Part shown: piece after piece, positions 8,291 through 19,300 of the stretch | How positions within the stretch are numbered: the stretch's first letter is position 1 | Layout: every line of letters begins with the position of its first letter | Assembly: GCA_020247545.1 (NCBI GenBank) | Contig: JADCIX010000092.1 | Location: forward strand, 1-33,061 | From: Rhodocyclaceae bacterium | GTDB taxonomy: Bacteria; Pseudomonadota; Gammaproteobacteria; Burkholderiales; Usitatibacteraceae | Length of the DNA stretch: 33,061 nt | Direction of reading: 5' to 3' | The notes under the pieces: generated by a model | What the model saw: only the letters and a program-made list of their open reading frames with translations | What the model was told of the DNA's origin: nothing | Databases searched by the model: none | Position numbers and translations under genes: made by a program

Positions 8291-11200
8291 ATGGCTGCAC
8301 CCGTACCCAGCGTTGCTGTTCCACGCGCCCCCATCTCCCGTTCGTTAGCAGCTTCCAACGACGGGACGTTGTTCGAGCACCATACGCCCCGACTGCGTGA
8401 AATCCCCTACAACTACACGTCTTTCTCGGATCGCGAGATTGTCATCCGGCTGTTGGGCACCGACGCCTGGGAGACGCTGAACCAGCTCCGCGATCAGCGA
8501 AAAACGGGACGCAGCGCGAGGATGTTGTATGAGGTATTGGGCGACATCTGGGTAGTGGAACGTAATCCGTACTTGCAAGACGACTTGCTGGACAACCCAA
8601 AACGCCGCGCCATGTTGATCGAGGCGATGCGCCATCGCCTGCACGAAATTGAAAAACGTCGTCAGACTGACCTGCACGAAGACGGCGGTACAGCGGAGGA
8701 TGGTGCGTCAGACGGCGACAGCGATCTCAAATCCAACAAGGTGATCGGCCTGCTGCAGCGTGCTCACGCTGCCGTCGATCAGTTCGAAAAGGAATTCCGC
8801 GATACGTGGGATCTGCGCAAGAAAGTAGAGCGGCGACTGGCCAAGGTCACGCGCCGCGACAACATCGCCTTCGACGGGCTGGCGCGTGTGTCACATGTGA
8901 CCGATGCAACCGATTGGCGCGTCGAATATCCGTTTGTGGTGATTTATCCCGACAGCGAAGAAGAAGTCGCGCCAATTGTGCGTGCCTTGATCGAGCTCAA
9001 ATTGACCATCATTCCGCGCGGTGGTGGCACCGGCTACACCGGTGGCACCATCCCGCTCACAAAAAATTCAGCCGTCATCAACACCGAAAAGTTGGACGCC
9101 TTGGGTGCCGTGGAGCGCATCGCCCTGCCCGGCGTCACCGACGCGGTCGCTACCATCCGCTGTGAGGCAGGCGTCGTCACCAAACGCGCAATGGAGGCGG
9201 CCGATGCGGCGGGCTTGGTTTGGGCTTGTGATCCAACATCAGCGGAAGCCTCCTGTATCGGCGGCAACATCGCCATGAACGCCGGCGGCAAAAAAGCCGT
9301 GTTGTGGGGAACCGCGCTGGACAATCTCGCGTCGTGGCGGATGGTCACGCCGCACGGGCTGTGGATGGAAGTCGAGCGGCTTGACCATAATCTGGGCAAG
9401 ATTCACGATGTTCCTGTTGCGACATTTCGTGTGACGACGTTTGACGAATCTGGCAAGTCAATCAAAGAACAAAAGACACTTGTCATCCCCGGCCCGTCGT
9501 TTCGGAAAACCGGTCTTGGCAAAGATGTAACGGATAAATTTTTGTCAGGCCTTCCCGGCATTCAGAAAGAAGGCTGCGACGGCATCATCACTTCGGGCCG
9601 TTTCATTCTTCATCGCATGCCCAAACATATCCGCACGGTGTGTTTGGAATTCTTCGGGCAGGTAAAAGAAGCAGTGCCGTCGATTGTCGAAATCAAGAAC
9701 TACATCGACGGCCATTCGCACGCGGTACTGGCAGGCTTGGAACATCTCGATGAGCGTTACTTAAAAGCGGTGGGCTACGCGACCAAGTCGCGCAGAAATC
9801 AGCGGCCGAAGATGGTGCTCATCGGCGACATCGTGTCGGATGATGAGAACGCATTGATGGAAGCCGCAAGTCAGGTTGTCCGGCTCGCCAATGCAAGACA
9901 TGGCGAGGGATTCATCGCCGTCAACGCGGATGCACGGAAAAAATTCTGGCTCGATCGTGCTCGCACTGCCGCGATCGCCAAACACACCAACGCCTTCAAG
10001 ATTAACGAGGATGTGGTGATTCCGCTCGACCAACTCGGCGACTATTCAGAGGGCATTGAGCGTATCAACATCGAGCTGTCGCTCAAAAACAAGATTCGCC
10101 TGATTGATCGTCTCTCCGAGTTTGTCTCCGGCAGACTACCGTTGGATTTGGAAGACGAAAACATCTCCCACGACGAGATCGTCGGCACACGTGTCGACGA
10201 TGCGCACCAGGTGCTTGCAGAAACTCGCGGTCGTTGGCAGTTCTACCTTGACAATCTTGACGCGCCTGTATCGCGGTTGCCGATGAGGGGATCCGGGTTT
10301 GGCAACGTCGATGACGCCGACCTGAGCGTGGCGAATATCACGACCGTCTTCCAATCTCTGCAGAACTACAGCCTGCGTGCGTCATGGAAGACCGAAATTC
10401 GCGCGCGGTTAGCGGATATTTTTGGTGGCCGGATGTTTGTTAGCGTCCTCAAGCGACTCGACGCCATCCATAAAGAAGTCTTGCACTCGCGTGTATTCGT
10501 CGCTCTGCATATGCACGCCGGTGATGGCAATGTTCACACCAACATCCCCGTTAACTCTGATGACTACGGCATGCTGCAAGAGGCCAACGAAGCCGTGGCC
10601 CGCATCATGGCATTCGCCCGCAATCTCAACGGCGTGATTTCAGGTGAACACGGCATCGGCATCACGAAGTTTGAGTTTCTGACGGACGACGAAGTCAAAC
10701 CCTTCCTTGACTACAAGGCACAGGTCGATCCGCAGGGGCGCTTCAACGCTGGCAAATTAATGCCGGGGGGCAACCTCGCACGCGCCTACACGCCATCGTT
10801 TGGCTTGCTTGGTGCTGAGTCGCTAATCATGGAGCAATCCGATATCGGTGCTATCGCCGATTCGATCAAAGACTGTTTACGCTGCGGTAAATGCAAACCG
10901 GTCTGTGCGACACACGTACCGCGCGCAAATCTGCTATACAGCCCGCGCAACAAAATCCTTGGTACGTCTTTGTTGATTGAGGCGTTCTTGTATGAAGAAC
11001 AAACGCGTCGCGGCATCTCGCTGCGCCACTTCGACGAGTTTTCCGACGTTGCTGATCACTGCACGGTTTGCCATAAGTGTGAGAACCCCTGCCCGGTGGA
11101 TATTGATTTTGGTGATGTCTCGATGGCCATGCGCAATCTGTTGCGCAAAGAAGGAAAGAAAAAATTCAACCCCGGCGCTGCTGCCTCGATGTTCTATTTG

Positions 11201-12283
11201 AATGCGACCGACCCAACCACCATCAAGCTCACCAAGACCTTGATGATCGATTGGGGTTACAAGATACAGCGCGCAGCCAACAGCTTGGCCAGAAAGTTTT
11301 TCCTGCCGCAGATTCAAACCAAACGCCCACCCGCCACCGTGGGAAAGCCGACGATCAAGGCGCAAGTCATCCATTTCATCAACAAACCGATGCCAGGTGG
11401 TCTGCCAAAAAAGACCGCGCGGGCATTGCTTGATATCGAAGACAACAAGGTCGTGCCGATTATCCGCGACGCGTCACGCACGACAGTCGATACCGAGGCA
11501 GTGTTCTATTTCCCCGGTTGCGGCTCTGAGCGACTGTTCGGCCAAGTTGGGTTGGCGACACAAGCGATGCTGTATCACGTTGGGGTACAAACCGTCTTGC
11601 CGCCGGGCTACTTGTGTTGCGGTTATCCGCAGACCGCTTCCGGAAACGCCGACAAAGGGCAGGAGATCATCACCGACAATCGTGTGTTGTTCCATCGTGT
11701 CGCCAATACCCTCAACTATTTGGATATCAAGACAGTCGTGGTCTCATGCGGCACGTGTATGGACCAATTGCAAAAGTACGAATTCGAGAAGATTTTCCCC
11801 GGGTGCCGACTGCTCGATATTCATGAGTTCCTGCTCGAAAAGGGCATGAAGATTGATGCCGTCACTGGTGTGCGCTACATGTATCACGATCCCTGTCACA
11901 GTCCGATGAAAACCTACCAGCCGATGAAGGTTGTGGGGCAACTGATGGGCGAGAACAAGGTCGATGAAAATACCAGATGCTGTGGCGAATCCGGCACCCT
12001 CGCCGTCACCCGACCCGATATCTCGACCCAGGTCCGCTTCCGCAAGGAAGAGGAAATGAAAAAGGGCGCGGACAAACTCCGCGCGGATGGCTTCGGCGGG
12101 CCGGTGAAAGTACTCACTTCGTGTCCATCGTGTTTGCAGGGGCTGTCGCGATATGACAACGATAGCGGCACTACGGCTGACTATATTGTCGTGGAGATCG
12201 CCAAACACGTACTCGGCCCGAACTGGATGGCAGAGTTTGTGGGGCGGGCTAACCGGGGCGGGATCGAGCGCGTACTGCTTTAG
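8291..12283 (+). CDS. DUF3683-type FAD-linked dehydrogenase fused to Fe-S/CCG domains
   Basis: A 1330-residue single-chain relative of GlcD+GlcF and of the YdiJ/D-2-hydroxyacid dehydrogenases. It should oxidise a 2-hydroxy acid on FAD and pass electrons through Fe-S clusters to an acceptor; the substrate is not determinable. Parts: an N-terminal DUF3683-like region ([20 protein letters not shown], about 37-190); an FAD-binding PCMH domain ([11 protein letters not shown] near 240, [11 protein letters not shown]); an FAD-oxidase C-terminal domain ([14 protein letters not shown] near 740, [13 protein letters not shown] near 784); two 4Fe-4S motifs (C862-C865-C868-C872 and C924-C927-C930-C934); and two CCG domains ([11 protein letters not shown] with YLCCGYPQ, then YHDPCHSP with RCCGESG). 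No signal peptide is seen, so it is probably cytosolic or peripheral at the membrane. AAAGGT lies about 10 nt before the ATG. Its last 39 codons recur at 16137-16253. Confidence 0.93.
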   Translation: MAAPVPSVAVPRAPISRSLAASNDGTLFEHHTPRLREIPYNYTSFSDREIVIRLLGTDAWETLNQLRDQRKTGRSARMLYEVLGDIWVVERNPYLQDDLLDNPKRRAMLIEAMRHRLHEIEKRRQTDLHEDGGTAEDGASDGDSDLKSNKVIGLLQRAHAAVDQFEKEFRDTWDLRKKVERRLAKVTRRDNIAFDGLARVSHVTDATDWRVEYPFVVIYPDSEEEVAPIVRALIELKLTIIPRGGGTGYTGGTIPLTKNSAVINTEKLDALGAVERIALPGVTDAVATIRCEAGVVTKRAMEAADAAGLVWACDPTSAEASCIGGNIAMNAGGKKAVLWGTALDNLASWRMVTPHGLWMEVERLDHNLGKIHDVPVATFRVTTFDESGKSIKEQKTLVIPGPSFRKTGLGKDVTDKFLSGLPGIQKEGCDGIITSGRFILHRMPKHIRTVCLEFFGQVKEAVPSIVEIKNYIDGHSHAVLAGLEHLDERYLKAVGYATKSRRNQRPKMVLIGDIVSDDENALMEAASQVVRLANARHGEGFIAVNADARKKFWLDRARTAAIAKHTNAFKINEDVVIPLDQLGDYSEGIERINIELSLKNKIRLIDRLSEFVSGRLPLDLEDENISHDEIVGTRVDDAHQVLAETRGRWQFYLDNLDAPVSRLPMRGSGFGNVDDADLSVANITTVFQSLQNYSLRASWKTEIRARLADIFGGRMFVSVLKRLDAIHKEVLHSRVFVALHMHAGDGNVHTNIPVNSDDYGMLQEANEAVARIMAFARNLNGVISGEHGIGITKFEFLTDDEVKPFLDYKAQVDPQGRFNAGKLMPGGNLARAYTPSFGLLGAESLIMEQSDIGAIADSIKDCLRCGKCKPVCATHVPRANLLYSPRNKILGTSLLIEAFLYEEQTRRGISLRHFDEFSDVADHCTVCHKCENPCPVDIDFGDVSMAMRNLLRKEGKKKFNPGAAASMFYLNATDPTTIKLTKTLMIDWGYKIQRAANSLARKFFLPQIQTKRPPATVGKPTIKAQVIHFINKPMPGGLPKKTARALLDIEDNKVVPIIRDASRTTVDTEAVFYFPGCGSERLFGQVGLATQAMLYHVGVQTVLPPGYLCCGYPQTASGNADKGQEIITDNRVLFHRVANTLNYLDIKTVVVSCGTCMDQLQKYEFEKIFPGCRLLDIHEFLLEKGMKIDAVTGVRYMYHDPCHSPMKTYQPMKVVGQLMGENKVDENTRCCGESGTLAVTRPDISTQVRFRKEEEMKKGADKLRADGFGGPVKVLTSCPSCLQGLSRYDNDSGTTADYIVVEIAKHVLGPNWMAEFVGRANRGGIERVLL

Positions 12284-12316
12284 TTTTCATCGCAGCCAAT
12301 CTCCCCCAACCTGAAT

Positions 12317-12337
12317 CCCTCTCCGGTATTCAGAGGG
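12317..12337 (+). terminator. weak hairpin after the dehydrogenase gene
   Basis: CCCTCT (12317-12322) and AGAGGG (12332-12337) can pair around a 9-nt loop, 34 nt after the stop codon. There is no T-run after it, so it may not terminate transcription on its own. Confidence 0.25.
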
Positions 12338-12387
12338 AAGGCAGATTACCGATTTCTACCCAGTGGCGATGATTTTGGTTCGCGGAA

Positions 12388-12419
12388 TTGAACGCGCGGC
12401 GGACTAAACTGTCTATAAT
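12388..12419 (+). promoter_or_regulatory. candidate sigma-70 promoter for the subtilase gene
   Basis: A perfect TATAAT box lies at 12414-12419 and TTGAAC at 12388-12393 is the nearest -35-like hexamer. The 20-bp spacer is longer than ideal. The start codon is 66 bp downstream of the -10. A looser form of the same arrangement precedes the 16357 gene (TTGAAT 16286-16291, TAGAAT 16319-16324). Confidence 0.4.
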
Positions 12420-12485
12420 AGATTCGCACTTCATTAACATGCGCAATCATTCTAGCGTTGACTTTCAACCCGATCTGGCTCATTG

Positions 12486-15400
12486 ATGCGATTCGCAAAA
12501 CTCTTTCTGCCGACCATCCTAATCACGGCAGTGTGCTGCCACGCGGCTACCGGACAGCAAATCCAAACCCTTGCGGCTACTGACTTTGACGGAAGTGATT
12601 ACACCGACCGACTAATCGTCAAATTCAAAGCAGAGAAGCTCAAGCCAACACCTATCAAGCAGCGGCAGGAGTTGTCGGTTCAGCTGGAAGACATATCAGG
12701 TGTCAGACTTGAATTCATCCGTGACATGGCAAGTGGGGCGATGGTGATGCGCCTGCCACGGCAAATGTCCTTGTCAGAGGCCACCGCAATTGCGAAGCGC
12801 ATATCGGCAAATGCGGCGATTGATTATGCCGAGGCGGATCAGCTTGCGTTTCCAACCGTTGTCCCCAACGACCCAGGCTACGCCCTGCAATGGCACCTAA
12901 ATGATCCGCTAGGAGGCATTAATGCGCCCATCGCTTGGGACATCTCGACGGGCAGTACAAATATGGTTGTTGCTGTGTTGGATACCGGCATCACCACACA
13001 CCCGGATTTACAGTCACGCATTTTGCCGGGGTATGATTTTGTGACGGATGTGACTCGTGCCAACGACAACGACGCGCGCGACGACGATCCAAGCGACCCC
13101 GGCGACTGGATTAACAGCGCGGATAAATCCATCACACAGTTCGCCAATTGCACCGTACGCAATTCGAGCTGGCACGGCACCATGGTCGCAGGCGCAATTG
13201 GTGCCATCGCCCAAAACGGTGTGGGCGTGACCGGCATCGACTGGAACGCGCACATCCTCCCGGTGCGCGTGCTGGGCAAATGCGGCGGGTTCACCTCTGA
13301 TATTGCCGACGGCATGCTCTGGGCGGGTGGCCAGACGGTGAGCGGCATACCAGAGAATCCGAACCCGGCCAAAATCATCAATTTGAGTTTGGGTAGCAAG
13401 GGCACATGCAGAACGACCTATCAGCGCGCCATTGATCAACTCGTCAATGCAGGCAAAATTGTTGTCGTATCTGCGGGTAACGATGATTTAGAGGATGATG
13501 GCTCGTTGTCCACTTGCCAAGGCATCATCAACGTCGGCGCGACCAACCGTGCCGGATCTAAGGCGTCTTACTCAAACTTCGGCAGCAAAATCACAATTGC
13601 TGCACCGGGTGGAGAGAGCGGAGAATACGTCACCACCGGCAACACTGGCACCACCACACCCGCACAAGCCACTTACGTGGGTACCAACGGAACCAGTTTC
13701 GCTGCACCGACCGTTACAGGCGTCATCGCGCTCATGTTGGCGATCCGGCCGGAGCTTGACTTGGCGGCAGTCGTCAACATTTTGCAGGCGACGGCAAGGC
13801 CGTTTCCTGACACCACTTGCACAACAGTTCGCTGCGGCGCGGGTATTGTTGATGCGGCCGCCGCACTCCGTCTGACCCGCGATCAGACCATCGGCACCTC
13901 GAGTTTCCTAGGTTTTGCCGACGCTGATGTTGGTCGGCCAAATCAGAGCGTTACGGTCAAGGTCACCAATTACAATTCAAATGCTTCCACCCTGACTGCG
14001 GGTGTGAGCGGCGGTAGCGATTTTTCGATTTCCGCAAATGCATGCGCAGGCGTAACGCTATTACGCGGTGCAAATTGCACGATTCAGGTTCGATTCAACC
14101 CAACCGCAGCGGGCACGCGTACCGGGACACTCACTATTGCCACCAGTGCGGGCAACTTTGTTTTGGCTTTGCAGGGTACCGCGTACGCGACAAGTGCGCT
14201 GGTTCAGCGTAGCGCAGGCAAGGTGGGTGGGCCGCTTTATATTGCGCGTAGCAACGACAATACTCTCTGGTACACCAACAGCGGCGGAAATTCGATTGCC
14301 AAAATCTCGCCCGAGGGTACGCTCACCGAATACGCGTTGCCAACGGCGGCGGCAGGTCCGTTTGATATCGCCGTCGGCGCTGATGGAAATATCTGGTTTA
14401 CTGAATTCGATGCCAATCGCATTGGCCGCATCACGCCATCTGGCGTCATTACCGAATTTCAGGTTCCCACTGCTGCAAGTCAGCCGCGTGGTATTGCTGC
14501 AGGGCCGGATGGCAACATTTGGTTTACCCAGATTGCCGGGGCCAAGATCGGTCGCATCACCCCGGCTGGCGTTTTCACAGAATTTACGATCCCGTGGTCA
14601 TCCGCAGCCCCGCGCGGCATTGCCGCCGGGCCGGATGGCAATTTATGGTTCACTGATTCTGGGGCGCGTGTCATCGGGCGGCTCACACCCACCGGGACCT
14701 TCACCAGCTTTACGATTCCTTGGGTATCCGCAGATGCACGCGCCATTCAGGCGGGCCCTGACGGCAACATGTGGTTTGTAGAAAGTACCGGCAACCGCTT
14801 GGGTCGGGTCACCCTAACTGGCAGCATGACCGCGTTCGCCTTGCCGAGGGCGGGTACCGCTCCGCTTGGCATCACTGCTGGGCCCGGCAACAGCATGTGG
14901 TACACCGGCTCGAGTGCGAGTCGTATTGGCCGTATCGACCTGGCCAACGGTCAAATCGTTGAGTACCGGATGCCGACGGCGGGAAGTTCGCCGACTGGAA
15001 TTGTCAACGACGCGAACGGGAATATGTGGGTGACGGCAAACACGTCGAGTAGTGTGATTGCGTTTGCGCTCAATGGAGGTGTCGCGGGGTTACTACCGCC
15101 CAACAACAAGCGAAACGTGGTTGACCTTGACGGTGTCGGTAAAAGCCCGCTGTTGCTCCGTGATGCCTCCGGTCAACTGCAGGTCGGGCGACTGATCAAT
15201 AACACATTTGTATTCACGCCGGCAGCCGGTCCAGCGACGGATTCGAGGCTGCTGGGCGCTGGTGACTTTAACGGCGACGGCAAATCCGACATCGCGTTAC
15301 AGAACATGAGCCAGGATCCTGTCTTCGGCGACGTGCGCAGTTGGACGGGCTTTGATCAAAGCAAAAGCGTGTTTTGGCGCCAAGTGAAAAAAGTCTGGGA

Positions 15401-16094
15401 CGTGCAGGCGATAGGCGACCTCGATGGCGATGGCTTTAGTGACCTCGTCTGGCGCTATGTGGTCAGCGAATCGCCCGACACCGGGGTCTCGTATATCTGG
15501 TTTAGCAACGGACAAGGTGTCTCTCAGGTCCGGAAGCGCGGCGGAGCGCCCCTCAATTGGACGTTACTCGGCGCATTCGATCTAAATGACGACGGTCGTG
15601 CTGACATGATCTACGTGAGTCCGGATAACGCCATCCGCGCGTTGATGGCCACACCCGGCAGGACCTGCGCGAACCTATCAGCTGGCGTAATACCAACTGG
15701 CTTTACCGCGGTGAAGCTTGGCGATTTCGCTGGTCGGCGCAAGGGCGATATCCTAATTCGCAATGCGACATCAGGCGAAGTGAGATTGTTGCAGCTGGAC
15801 GCAGCCGGTTTGGTGTTGCCTGATTACACAGGTGCACCCGATGATCAAAACGCATCATGTACCGCGAGTTCGTTGACGGTTTCGCAAGTCTCAAAAACGA
15901 TAGGCACGGCGGATCCGACTTGGAAGCTTATTGCCAGTGGGGACTACAACGGCGATGGCATTACCGATATTGTTTGGCAACGCGTGGACGGCACCTTGAC
16001 GGTATGGCAAATGAACCCTAGCGGCATCGCACCAGTAATTATTGATGCCGCCGACACAGTTCCACCGGGCCTAGCACCTGTCCCCTTGCCCTGA
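12486..16094 (+). CDS. secreted S8 subtilisin-like protease with Vgb-type propeller and FG-GAP repeats
   Basis: A 1202-residue exported protein. A signal peptide (about 1-24, ending in the ATGQQ region) is followed by an I9-like propeptide (about 35-120), then the S8 domain (about 135-465). The triad is complete: D166 (AVLDTGI), H230 (SSWHGTMVAG) and S404 (GTSFAAPT), with oxyanion Asn in VVSAGND. A choice-of-anchor/ASH-type beta domain follows (about 468-565), then seven repeats of the form GPDGNIWFT...IGRITP (about 575-865), typical of a seven-bladed Vgb/streptogramin-lyase propeller. The propeller has no histidine, so lyase activity is not expected. The C-terminal 330 residues hold FG-GAP/VCBS calcium loops (DFNGDGKSD, DLDGDGFSD, DLNDDGRAD, DYNGDGITD) and two cysteines. 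The frame starts at a TTG (12483); the adjacent ATG at 12486 is preferred. It lies between two copies of the dehydrogenase 3' end. Confidence 0.9.
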   Translation: MRFAKLFLPTILITAVCCHAATGQQIQTLAATDFDGSDYTDRLIVKFKAEKLKPTPIKQRQELSVQLEDISGVRLEFIRDMASGAMVMRLPRQMSLSEATAIAKRISANAAIDYAEADQLAFPTVVPNDPGYALQWHLNDPLGGINAPIAWDISTGSTNMVVAVLDTGITTHPDLQSRILPGYDFVTDVTRANDNDARDDDPSDPGDWINSADKSITQFANCTVRNSSWHGTMVAGAIGAIAQNGVGVTGIDWNAHILPVRVLGKCGGFTSDIADGMLWAGGQTVSGIPENPNPAKIINLSLGSKGTCRTTYQRAIDQLVNAGKIVVVSAGNDDLEDDGSLSTCQGIINVGATNRAGSKASYSNFGSKITIAAPGGESGEYVTTGNTGTTTPAQATYVGTNGTSFAAPTVTGVIALMLAIRPELDLAAVVNILQATARPFPDTTCTTVRCGAGIVDAAAALRLTRDQTIGTSSFLGFADADVGRPNQSVTVKVTNYNSNASTLTAGVSGGSDFSISANACAGVTLLRGANCTIQVRFNPTAAGTRTGTLTIATSAGNFVLALQGTAYATSALVQRSAGKVGGPLYIARSNDNTLWYTNSGGNSIAKISPEGTLTEYALPTAAAGPFDIAVGADGNIWFTEFDANRIGRITPSGVITEFQVPTAASQPRGIAAGPDGNIWFTQIAGAKIGRITPAGVFTEFTIPWSSAAPRGIAAGPDGNLWFTDSGARVIGRLTPTGTFTSFTIPWVSADARAIQAGPDGNMWFVESTGNRLGRVTLTGSMTAFALPRAGTAPLGITAGPGNSMWYTGSSASRIGRIDLANGQIVEYRMPTAGSSPTGIVNDANGNMWVTANTSSSVIAFALNGGVAGLLPPNNKRNVVDLDGVGKSPLLLRDASGQLQVGRLINNTFVFTPAAGPATDSRLLGAGDFNGDGKSDIALQNMSQDPVFGDVRSWTGFDQSKSVFWRQVKKVWDVQAIGDLDGDGFSDLVWRYVVSESPDTGVSYIWFSNGQGVSQVRKRGGAPLNWTLLGAFDLNDDGRADMIYVSPDNAIRALMATPGRTCANLSAGVIPTGFTAVKLGDFAGRRKGDILIRNATSGEVRLLQLDAAGLVLPDYTGAPDDQNASCTASSLTVSQVSKTIGTADPTWKLIASGDYNGDGITDIVWQRVDGTLTVWQMNPSGIAPVIIDAADTVPPGLAPVPLP

Positions 16095-16136
16095 CCCATG
16101 GCATACGAAGGGCGCAACAGTAGCAGCGACGCCTGC

Positions 16137-16253
16137 GGAACCACCGCTGACTACATTGTTGTCGAAATCGCCAAACACGTTCTCGGCCCGAACTGGATGG
16201 CAGAGTTTGTGGGGCGCGCAAATCAGGGCGGAATAGAGCGCGTGTTGCTTTAG
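16137..16253 (+). pseudogene. orphan second copy of the dehydrogenase 3' end (39 codons with stop)
   Basis: Read from 16137, the frame gives [18 protein letters not shown] and then the same ending as the 8291-12283 protein, including its TAG stop. Over 117 bases the two copies differ at 16 positions. Fifteen are silent and one changes Arg to Gln. The longest identical block is 35 bp (12212-12246 with 16182-16216). Homology may reach back to about 16126 (SDACG against NDSG), then stops. No start codon or body of the gene precedes it, so it is a remnant rather than a working gene. It begins about 30-40 bp after the subtilase stop and ends about 100 bp before the next gene. Confidence 0.9.
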
Positions 16254-16285
16254 GGATTTGTCGCTGCTGGGACCATCGCACCCAG

Positions 16286-16324
16286 TTGAATCGGGCTAGA
16301 CGTCTGCCAAACCAACGATAGAAT
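16286..16324 (+). promoter_or_regulatory. possible promoter of the Asp-box lipoprotein gene
   Basis: TAGAAT at 16319-16324, followed by AGACGCC, resembles the TATAATAGATTCGC before the subtilase gene. TTGAAT at 16286-16291 is the nearest -35-like element, but the spacing (27 bp) is too long for a standard promoter. The call rests mainly on resemblance to the 12388-12419 region. Confidence 0.25.
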
Positions 16325-16356
16325 AGACGCCTGCTTTCCCAACCTCGGAAGTTAAC

Positions 16357-19300
16357 ATGTCTTTATTCCTTTCGCGCTCGCGTCCAACGTCCACGTTTGC
16401 AGCAAAACTTGCGTCCGGTATAGCCATTGCGGCATTAACCGGTTGCGCACACCAGAGCACAACTATCCGCACCGCAGCTAGTGCCATTCCCGCGTCGAAG
16501 AATGAGTGCGCGACAATCGACCCCCGCGACGATCGCGCAGTTGCGCGGGTTCTCGACATCAATGACCTCATGCTCACCGCGCTGCGCAAGTTCGGCAAAA
16601 CCGACAACGCCGGTGTGTGCGCAATGTCGTGGGATGAACGCAACAATGTCATGCTCGCCCACCGCAACACACTCAAAGACCCAAACCGCAAGGCTCTTCG
16701 CGCACCATCGAAGGAGTACATCCGCACATGGGACGCTGACGACAACGGCAATCAGCCGACCTCGACGCAGAAGTTGCTAGCTGACACCAAACGCCGCGCC
16801 ATGGGAATCGAGAACGCAAGTGGTCTCGCAAAAGCCGCCGGTATCCGCCAGAACAATTGGACGTTCTTGGGGCCGGGAAACGTCGGCGGTCGAATCCGCG
16901 CCATTGTGTTCGACCCCCGAAACAGCAACCGTTTCTTTATTGGCGCGGCAACGGGCGGTATCTGGCTCACAACTAACGCAGGACAAACCATACGACCGGT
17001 GGCCGACTTCAGCGGCAACCTTGCTATCGGCGCGATGGCCATCGACCCTGTGAACCCGGACGTCGTTTATGCAGGTACCGGCGAAAGTTTTGCCGGATTC
17101 GCCGGAGTGGGCGTGTTTAAGAGCACGGATGGCGGGTTGACATGGAACTTGTTGCCCTCCACATCCACCGACACCGCCATCAATCCAAGCGGGGCCGATT
17201 GGACGACGACCAATCGTATCGCGGTACATTCCGCAAACCCCAACATCGTGCTGGCAGGTAACGGCGGCGGTGTTTACCGGTCATCCAACGCGGGCCAAAC
17301 ATGGACCCGGGTAAAGACGGGCACAACGCTAGACGTTCAGTTTGACCCGAACGTTGCCGACCGCGTCATTGCTTCGGGCAATGGCGGTTTTGCCTATGTA
17401 TCCAACGACGCCGGCGTGACATGGACCGACGCACCCAAGTTCTTCACTAATGCACTTCGTGGCCGCGGCGGCACGGCCCGCTCTGAATTCGCGTGGGCAA
17501 AATCAACGCCTGGCTTGGTCTACGCCTCTGTTGATAACACCGACCAAACATCCGGATCTCGCGGGGAAGTCTACAAATCAGACGATGGTGGCCAGACGTG
17601 GACGTTCCTGTCATCGCCTAAACACATGGCGCAGCAGGGCGACTACGACAACACCATTTGGGTTGACCCCACCAACGCGGCAAACATAGTCATCGGCGGA
17701 CTGGATTTGTACCGCTCTGTAGACGGCGGCTTGAATTTCACCCGCATCAGCACCTGGCAGGCGGCGGGCCCAGGCTTTCCGCAGCCTCACGCAGACCATC
17801 ACCAGATTGTTTCACCACCAAATTTCTCCGGTGCCAATCCAGTGGTCTACATCGGCAATGACGGTGGATTGGTTCGCAGTACCAACATTTTCTCGGCGAG
17901 CGCCAACGGTACCTCAACCTGGCAAAACCTAAACAACGAATTGGGTATCACCCAGTTCTACGGTGGCGCAGGCTCACTCGCAGCCGGCGGCAAAATTATC
18001 GGCGGCACACAGGACAACGGCGACCTACGTTTTGATACCGGCACCAACTGGTCTCGCATTGGTGGTGGCGACGGTGGCTTCGCGGCAGTTGATCCCGTCA
18101 ATGATGCGACGGCATACGGTGAATACGTCTACGCGTCCATCCGGCGCTACGGTGGTGCGGGTTCAGGCTACATTTGTAACGGCATCACTGAAGGCAAGAA
18201 GGATGAAAGCAACATCACCTTTTGCGGGCCGAATGCCACCGAGCAGACCAACTTTATTACACCATTTATCCTCGACCCGAATAGCCCTGACAGAATGCTG
18301 GTCGGCGCAAATTCACTTTGGGTAAGCGATGACGTGAGGACGGTTGCGGCCCCGGCATGGCGCGCGATCAAGCCGCCGGTTACAAACCCGAACAGCACGC
18401 GGTATATCAATGCGATTGCTGTGCAAAATGGCAACTCCAATGTGATTTGGGTCGGGCATAACGCCTCCAATACCGCCGGTCTGCCAACACACATCTTTAA
18501 AACCAGCAACGGTCTGGCGACAACCCCGCAATGGGTCAATGTCGCGGCGAGCGGTATGCCCACGGCGGCAATCAACCGCATCACCATTGACCCGGATAAC
18601 CCTGATCGAGTCTGGGTATCTTATTCCGGTTTCTCGGCAGACCGTCTGTGGGTGACGGACAACGGTGGCACGAGCTGGCGCCCTATTTCAGCGGGTCTAC
18701 CGGCCGTCACCATTCACGACATGAAGCGCCACCCGACCCAGCGCGATTGGCTCTATGTCGGTGCCGCCAACGGCGTGTACACCTCAGAAAACAGCGGTGT
18801 GACCTGGACATCAACCAACGATGGCCCCAACAGTGTTCGTGTCCGTGAACTATTCTGGTACGACAATTTCACCCTCGTCGCGGTCACACACGGGCGCGGT
18901 ATGTTTAGGGTCTCCGCCTTACCTGAAAATGGTGTGGTCTCGTTTCAGTCGGCGACTTATGCTGTTTCTGAAGGCGCGGGCTCGGCAAGTCTCAGCGTGC
19001 AACGGCTCGGCAACATCGGCGGTCCCGCATCGGTGAGCTACACCACCGCTGCTGGCACGGCAACTGCAGGGGCGGACTACACTACGACGTCGGGCACCTT
19101 GAGCTGGCCAGCAGGCGATGGTTCGACCAAAGTCATCGTGGTTCCAGTCATCGACGACTCAATTGCGGAGGGGGCGGAATCATTTACCGTGACGCTGAGC
19201 AATCCGGTAGGAACCAATCTTGGTACTGCGGTTGCCACGGTGACGATTGCCGACAACGAGCAGGGGGTGTTCCCGCCAAACTGCGTGCTGCCTACCACTG

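Noticed and set aside
12317-12337. Strong terminator after the dehydrogenase gene
   Set aside because: The stem is only 6 bp and no T-run follows; kept only as a weak candidate.
14200-15090. Streptogramin (virginiamycin B) lyase resistance gene
   Set aside because: Only the propeller repeats match; it lies inside a protease and has no histidine for catalysis.
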